64,000 bases of DNA, from the NCBI GenBank assembly GCA_021613335.1, contig JAJTWR010000374.1:1319633-1383632 (forward strand). Direction: 5' to 3'. The position numbers were made by a program, and so were the translations under genes. The notes below the pieces were generated by a model, which searched no databases, was not told where the DNA came from, and was given only the letters and a program-made list of their open reading frames with translations. The DNA comes from Whitmania pigra. Taxonomy: Eukaryota; Annelida; Clitellata; Hirudinida; Haemopidae. Of this stretch, positions 59,375-64,000 are shown piece after piece; the stretch's first letter is position 1; each line of letters begins with the position of its first letter.

Positions 59375-59657
59375 GCCATTAGCCAGTCCGTAGTCATAAA
59401 TCGAAAAATCATTGACATTCGGTACGGTTACCGTAGGGGCATCGATGGGTCCGTCATTCTCCCCCTCCTTTCAGCCGGGACCCTGGGGGCATGATTCTAT
59501 TTCGTTCATAGCAAGTTTGTTAATCGCAACGGGTTGCTAGCCCAGGAGCGAAACTCGTCTTTCCGAGCCGTCACCCGTCTATCCAGGTTGTCACCAGTCT
59601 TTCCCGGTTGTCACTCGGTCTATTCCCGAGTGCCAAATGGCCAATGCCTCGACGTAG

Positions 59658-59923
59658 AACTTAGAAACTCCTACCGCGGAGCTAACCGACAGGGAATCAT
59701 CAGAGGAGTGCCCCCGTCATCAAACGTTTCGGCCCAAACTCCTGACGTTCTCGAGGGGTGGGCCACACACCCGTTGATCAGGCGGGTGTCCCTGTCGGTG
59801 AAAACCCTACCTATCCGACTTCATCGCAACGCACCGCACGTTATATGATGATCGATGAAATTCACGACGACCTTTGCGCATCGATCTCATATAATGCAAA
59901 CTGAGCGTTATAATTTCTTTGAA
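59658..59923 (-). repeat. Terminal direct repeat of the REL LINE, 5' side
   Basis: 266 bp, identical to 55771-56035 except for one extra G in the CTCGAGGGG run. It is followed directly by the right 43-bp target duplication. Confidence 0.95.
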
Positions 59924-61690
59924 AGAATCACCATTATAGTAGCTACAATAAATAGAACATTGAGTAGCTGTCAAGTGGTTCAACTGGACTATTGGTGCAA
60001 AAGATAGTTTCCGATTGTTTGCCACTAACTTCCAAATTTTAGAATCTACGAAAGTAAAAGTTTATTTTATAGATTATAAATTCTTTCATCATAAAATTAG
60101 TAACTCATGCGTTTTACATCACAATTTTAAAATAGTATTTACATAAAACAATTCAAATTATAAAAACGACATTATACCTGAAGACAACTTAAACTACACA
60201 AGGTGGAATTATAGCAGATATTTAATCAATATTTAAAACTCATCATTATAGCTTCTTTTAGTCAACTAACACTTACATTTGTTTAAAACTGTGTAGGCCT
60301 CGACTTCACACATACCGAAATAACCATCAAGGGCTCCATAAGCTTGTTGAGCGATGAAGAATCTATAAGCAGGCAGATTGGCATTACATTGCAAAGTGAC
60401 TCTAGTTCCAGCTTTCATACCACCAAGATAACGAGCGCAAAGTGGATATTGTCCACGAACAAGTGTAGCAAAATCATTCTCAGAGAAACCGATCAGGAAG
60501 TTTGACATTCTTGGAGCAGCTAAAAGCAGACAAAAAAATGTTCATCGTTAAGCGTCATCTCATTGGCGTCGTCTTTTGTCATCCTCGAGTAAGTAAAGAT
60601 ACGCAAGGAAATAATTAATGTTTATTTAATTGCATTAAATATGATTTACGTTTTATATTAAAGCAAATTTACCGTAAGTAGAATTCCTGCTTGTGACTGC
60701 AACATAATCGATGGTGTACTTTTCCAACATGTCAATTTTTACCCAATTTTGTTTAAAAAGGTATTATTGGGATTCATGACAGAACCCATGAGCTTGATAA
60801 GTATCTCTTATCCCATCAACAGCTTTGGATGGATTGTATGTTGAGCTGGCATTATAGTAATTATTTGCTGGCTTTTTGTAAAGGACATTATTCCTTCTTT
60901 GATTAACTGTGTTTTTAATTGACATTTTGACATTTGATTTCGGCAATTCAATGATTCATATAAAATAAAAATAAATTCAAAGCATTTAATTTTAATTTAA
61001 AAAACAAGTTATTTTTATATCCTTACATTCAGCCCAGGATCCAATTGCAACTATTTCACAAATTACCAACTGATACAAAGACACTTTTGTCTGAACAATA
61101 AACAGGTATCTTATTGCTTTCCACGCTTCATTTGAGCAGTTAAATTTTGATATTTTTCCACCTGTATAAGAATCAGTGGACACCATTGGGCAGTTAATTG
61201 TAAGGTATGTTTCATTTCTAATATCTTCCACATTGGTGAGAAGTACTTGAAGGTAATCTAAATTTTAATTTAAATTGGTATTTAAAAGATAAATCAAGTG
61301 TGTTCAAATGTGATTTGGTCATAAAAATATAATTGATCCATGTTTTAATGTTTTAGATTTTAAAATGCCTTCAAAACAATAACAATTACAGCATGATCAT
61401 AATTGTTATAGTGTTTACCAGAGCTCAGAACTCCGTATAGAGTCACTTGTAGCACATTGTATTTCCACAAGAGATCCACGTACATATACTGGTATCCGGG
61501 ATTGCTGGATGTAAAACATGTAGTATTATCTCCATCAACTGCTAAAAAACCTGTGTTACTTCCAGTGTAAGAACTTTGGTTGCAAAGTTTACCATAAGCC
61601 ACGTTTTCTTCCGCTACTACCATGGTCCACATGAAGGCTGTTGATTGAATTTTAGAATTGAGAACTTACCTTGACAAGGACGGAATAGAC

Positions 61691-62991
61691 CTTTAATGGT
61701 CTTATAACATATAAACGTTTGATGAACTTTTGATTAATTAATTTCCGAATTAAGTCCGGAATTTGAAACAGTTATTGTTTCCTTACACAATTGCAACCAG
61801 TTAACAAGAAGCAGTTAAAACATTCCAATAATATCATCTTAAATATCCTTAAATTTAAATGCTTGTTTTTTTTTATTTAACTCGATAATTTAAAATAATT
61901 TGTTTGATTTAATTAAAAAGTTTAATTTAATCCTTGCCAACCTTTGTTAAGAAAAATCAACAGCATTAACAAAACCATCTTAAATTTTGATTTATTGCAA
62001 GTTAATATAATAATATCAATTTCAATTTTTTTTTATATATAGTCTTATCGACTGCGCCAGTTGTTGAGTCTTTGCAAAAATAACAAGTTAAACAGAAAAC
62101 TTTATTGGCTGTCAAATATTCAGAAACAGAAACAAGAACGGAAATATCGCTAATGGCTGCCAAGTACGTATTCGCATGTAACATCGCACAACTATCGTAC
62201 TCCGTACAAACTCTCCCGCTCCCGAAGCCTGTTCCTTTTATACTCCAAGATGGCGTCACAACAATTCTTATGTCGATTGTAAAATTAAACCGACTGAACC
62301 AGCGACTTATAAAACATTTAATTATTTAAATTGTAAAACGTTTTTACAAATAACAAATTGTCTTCAGAATTGGAATTTCTTTTACCCTGTGTTCAAGAAT
62401 GAGGGAATTTGTACAGCTGAGCATAATCGCCGTGCGCATGCAATTGTTTTTGGATTAATTTTTGTCTGTGAAAGTTATGGTCTGATGATTTTAATTTCGT
62501 GAATCGATCGAAGTATGGCACCCTCGTCTCAAAAGACGTTAAAAATGAGATGTATTTTGCTGGGCGTTTAATTTAAAATTATTCAATATTTTGAATGTTA
62601 ATTTAATGAGAAAAACATGCAGCTTTTGCCTGGTAATCCTGGTAATTATTAAGATGTGAAAAAACTGTTTTTAATTTTAATTAAAACCCTCTTCGGACTA
62701 TCGAGTTTTATGAGTAAATTCGTTTACAATTTTGCTTTTAGTCTCATAAGTACCTCTATGAAGAACGGAAGATATCGACCAAAATGTCTTTTGTTTCTAA
62801 CACTTTTATAAAGTTCATTCAGATTAATAAATATACTTATTCTTTCCGCACTTGCATATGACAATACAAATTTTATGCTCGCTTTTTTATGTTCGCCTGT
62901 GTCTACTCATTCATCGGTGCATCGAGGCAGGGTCATGGAGAAGGAGCTAGTGTCAAAGATATACGTAAATGTTTTGGTTCGACATACAAAT
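61691..62991. other. Spacer upstream of gene 8
   Basis: AT-rich. 61740-61990 resembles 11690-12000, 62330-62660 resembles 12420-12740, and 62690-62960 resembles 20760-21010, so the repeated unit extends here. No gene recognised. Confidence 0.45.
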
Positions 62992-63130
62992 ACAACAATT
63001 ATTATTATTATTATGGTGAATACTTAGTAATAATAATGTAATACAACAAATATTTATAATATGTAATGATTAATAAGTAAGGCGTAATATTAAAAGCCTC
63101 AGATGCGCCTTTGAGATGGATCTTAAATAC
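62992..63130 (-). repeat. Possible LINE 3' tail relic
   Basis: A (TTA)n-type run followed by AAGGCGTAAT...CCTCAGATGCGCCTT resembles the 3' end of the LINE at 48037 (GGCGCCTTATGCG...CAGAGGCGCCTT). Strongly diverged. Confidence 0.35.
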
Positions 63131-64000
63131 AAACAGCTTAAATCACAAAAACAAAAATTCCATTAATTTCTAACAAACCTATCCTTCATTAAGTGAAACA
63201 GCACTAAAACTTAAATAAACTTAATAAATAAACAATTTAACATTAAAGCTTTTTCCTGCATAGCCTCAATGAAAACAGCAAACATTTCCGATCATCCAGC
63301 CATCCATCAATTTCATGGCAGCAAACATTGCTTCGAGAAACAGCCTCGATGACTCTCAATGGGGTCTATCCACCGAAGAATGCATTTCACATTCAGACGA
63401 TAACTTACAAAAGACAATTCATGAGATTTATATTTCTGTTTGTATTTCGGATGTTTCAGTTCTTTTGAATATTTTTTTGATTGTCTTTGAACACGAAACA
63501 TCATCGATGCTCATAAAACTAAGTGTGGCAAACTAACAACCGCAAACTAATTACATGCAGTTAACTATTGCCATTCAAATATTTAATATTGAGTTAGACA
63601 AATATCAATTCAAATATTGATTACTGAGTTAGAGAAATATAAATTATTATCCTTATATTAATATTTAATAACTAAATTTAGAAGGAAATTTGGAAAGATT
63701 ACAACGATATCAGTTCAATAGTCTGAAAAGAAGAGGGGATCTCATCAAAGCTTTAAAGAATTTACAGGAAAAAAAAGACTTTAAAATCTTCAACAGTTTT
63801 TCGAAGCTCAAAAAAAGTTTCCATAAGAGGGCACAATTGCAGGTTTTATAGAAAGAGTTCTGGAATCTTAAAAAAATAATTACTTCAGCGTAAGGAATTA
63901 CCCTTTGGAATAAATCAGATAAAGACATCATCCATGCGGATTCAGCAGATAAATTTATAAACGAGAATTTTGTAATCTATAAGGGAAGGTTTGCCCGTTT
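63131..64000. other. Right-end spacer
   Basis: AT-rich. The last about 50 bp resemble 5015-5060, so this may be the start of another repeat unit. Short open frames show no recognised product. Confidence 0.35.

Larger units (their letters stand above)
55771..59923 (-). mobile_element. REL-endonuclease LINE with terminal direct repeats
   Basis: 4153-bp element on the minus strand: repeat (59658-59923), 5' leader (59375-59657), one long ORF (56168-59374), short 3' UTR (56036-56167), then the same repeat again (55771-56035). The two 265-bp repeats differ by one G. The whole unit lies between 43-bp target duplications. The GC content is much higher than the surroundings. A dimer formed by a 5'-truncated copy plus a full copy, or a true pseudo-LTR arrangement, could both give this. 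Confidence 0.9.
55609..61690 (-). pseudogene. Gene 8: FTP-FTP-PAN protein, PAN exon split by a LINE
   Basis: Exons with matching phase-1 borders: 61419-61637 (FTP1 start, ENVAYGKLCNQSS, AVDGDNT), 61027-61257 (FTP1 end, LVICEIVAIG), 60673-60906 (FTP2 start, NVLYKKPANNYY, KAVDG; TAA stop near 60774), 60277-60519 (FTP2 end, YPLCARYLGGM, CEVEAYT), and a final PAN exon starting at 60045 (QCSIYCSYYNGDSF). The PAN exon is cut at about 59964 by a retrotransposon and resumes at 55770, ending TAA at 55609-55611. A possible upstream exon ends at a TGTCAAG|GTAAGT donor (61670) after a 32-nt gap. No start codon or signal peptide was found. Domain order is reversed compared with genes 1-7. Insertion and stop make it non-functional as read. 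Confidence 0.75.

Noticed and set aside
55771..59923. Penelope-like element
   Set aside because: The terminal repeats look like pseudo-LTRs, but the ORF has an N-terminal zinc finger, CCHC knuckle and restriction-like endonuclease instead of a GIY-YIG domain.
55771..59923. R2 element in 28S rRNA
   Set aside because: No rRNA sequence flanks it; both flanks are PAN-exon sequence.

Overview
The window is AT-rich DNA from an invertebrate animal. It has spliced genes on GT–AG, mostly phase-1 introns, tRNA-derived SINEs, and non-LTR, LTR, hAT, pogo-like and Helitron transposons. No bacterial, viral or organellar gene layout is seen. F-type-lectin-like (FTP) secreted proteins and this repeat mix fit a lophotrochozoan or cnidarian, but the species cannot be named from the sequence.

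The host genes form one cluster, all on the minus strand, of small secreted proteins that join a PAN/Apple domain to an FTP (F5/8C-like) domain. Seven copies share one exon plan: signal peptide plus PAN; a proposed 34-nt microexon; FTP first half; FTP second half. They are gene 1 (cut by the window start), gene 2 (8287-11083), gene 3 (13237-14685), gene 4 (21377-22954), gene 5 (31249-33028), gene 6 (44095-46419) and gene 7 (51809-53271). Genes 2-7 are open from ATG to stop and predict 283-284 aa. Three broken relatives lie between or after them: an orphan pair of exon pieces (15675-19519), an FTP-PAN fragment with a frameshift (26944-27686), and a larger FTP-FTP-PAN gene at 55609-61690 whose PAN exon is split by a retrotransposon.

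The cluster grew by large duplication. About 0.4-15.3 kb (genes 1-3 and the spacers and transposons between them) matches about 32-54 kb (genes 5-7), with an offset near 35.8 kb. Transposons shared by both copies (Helitron relic, hAT remnant, LINE relic, solo LTR, pogo-like element) predate the duplication. A SINE at 4489 (left copy only), an L2/CR1-like LINE at 48037 and an LTR array at 33122 (right copy only) came later.

The mobile part is heavily nested. A short LTR retrotransposon family (300-309 bp LTRs, tRNA-Leu primer site, one SAP-domain ORF) occurs as a copy inside a hAT transposase gene (16781-18700), a copy inside a hAT MITE (24655-26123), solo LTRs (30909-31177, 31644-31943), and an LTR-int-LTR-int-LTR array (33122-38181) whose last LTR holds a hAT element that itself holds a smaller hAT element. 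At 55771-59923 is a nearly intact non-LTR retrotransposon with a restriction-like endonuclease. It carries 265-bp direct repeats at both ends inside a 43-bp target duplication, which is an unusual structure and the strongest candidate for something new here.
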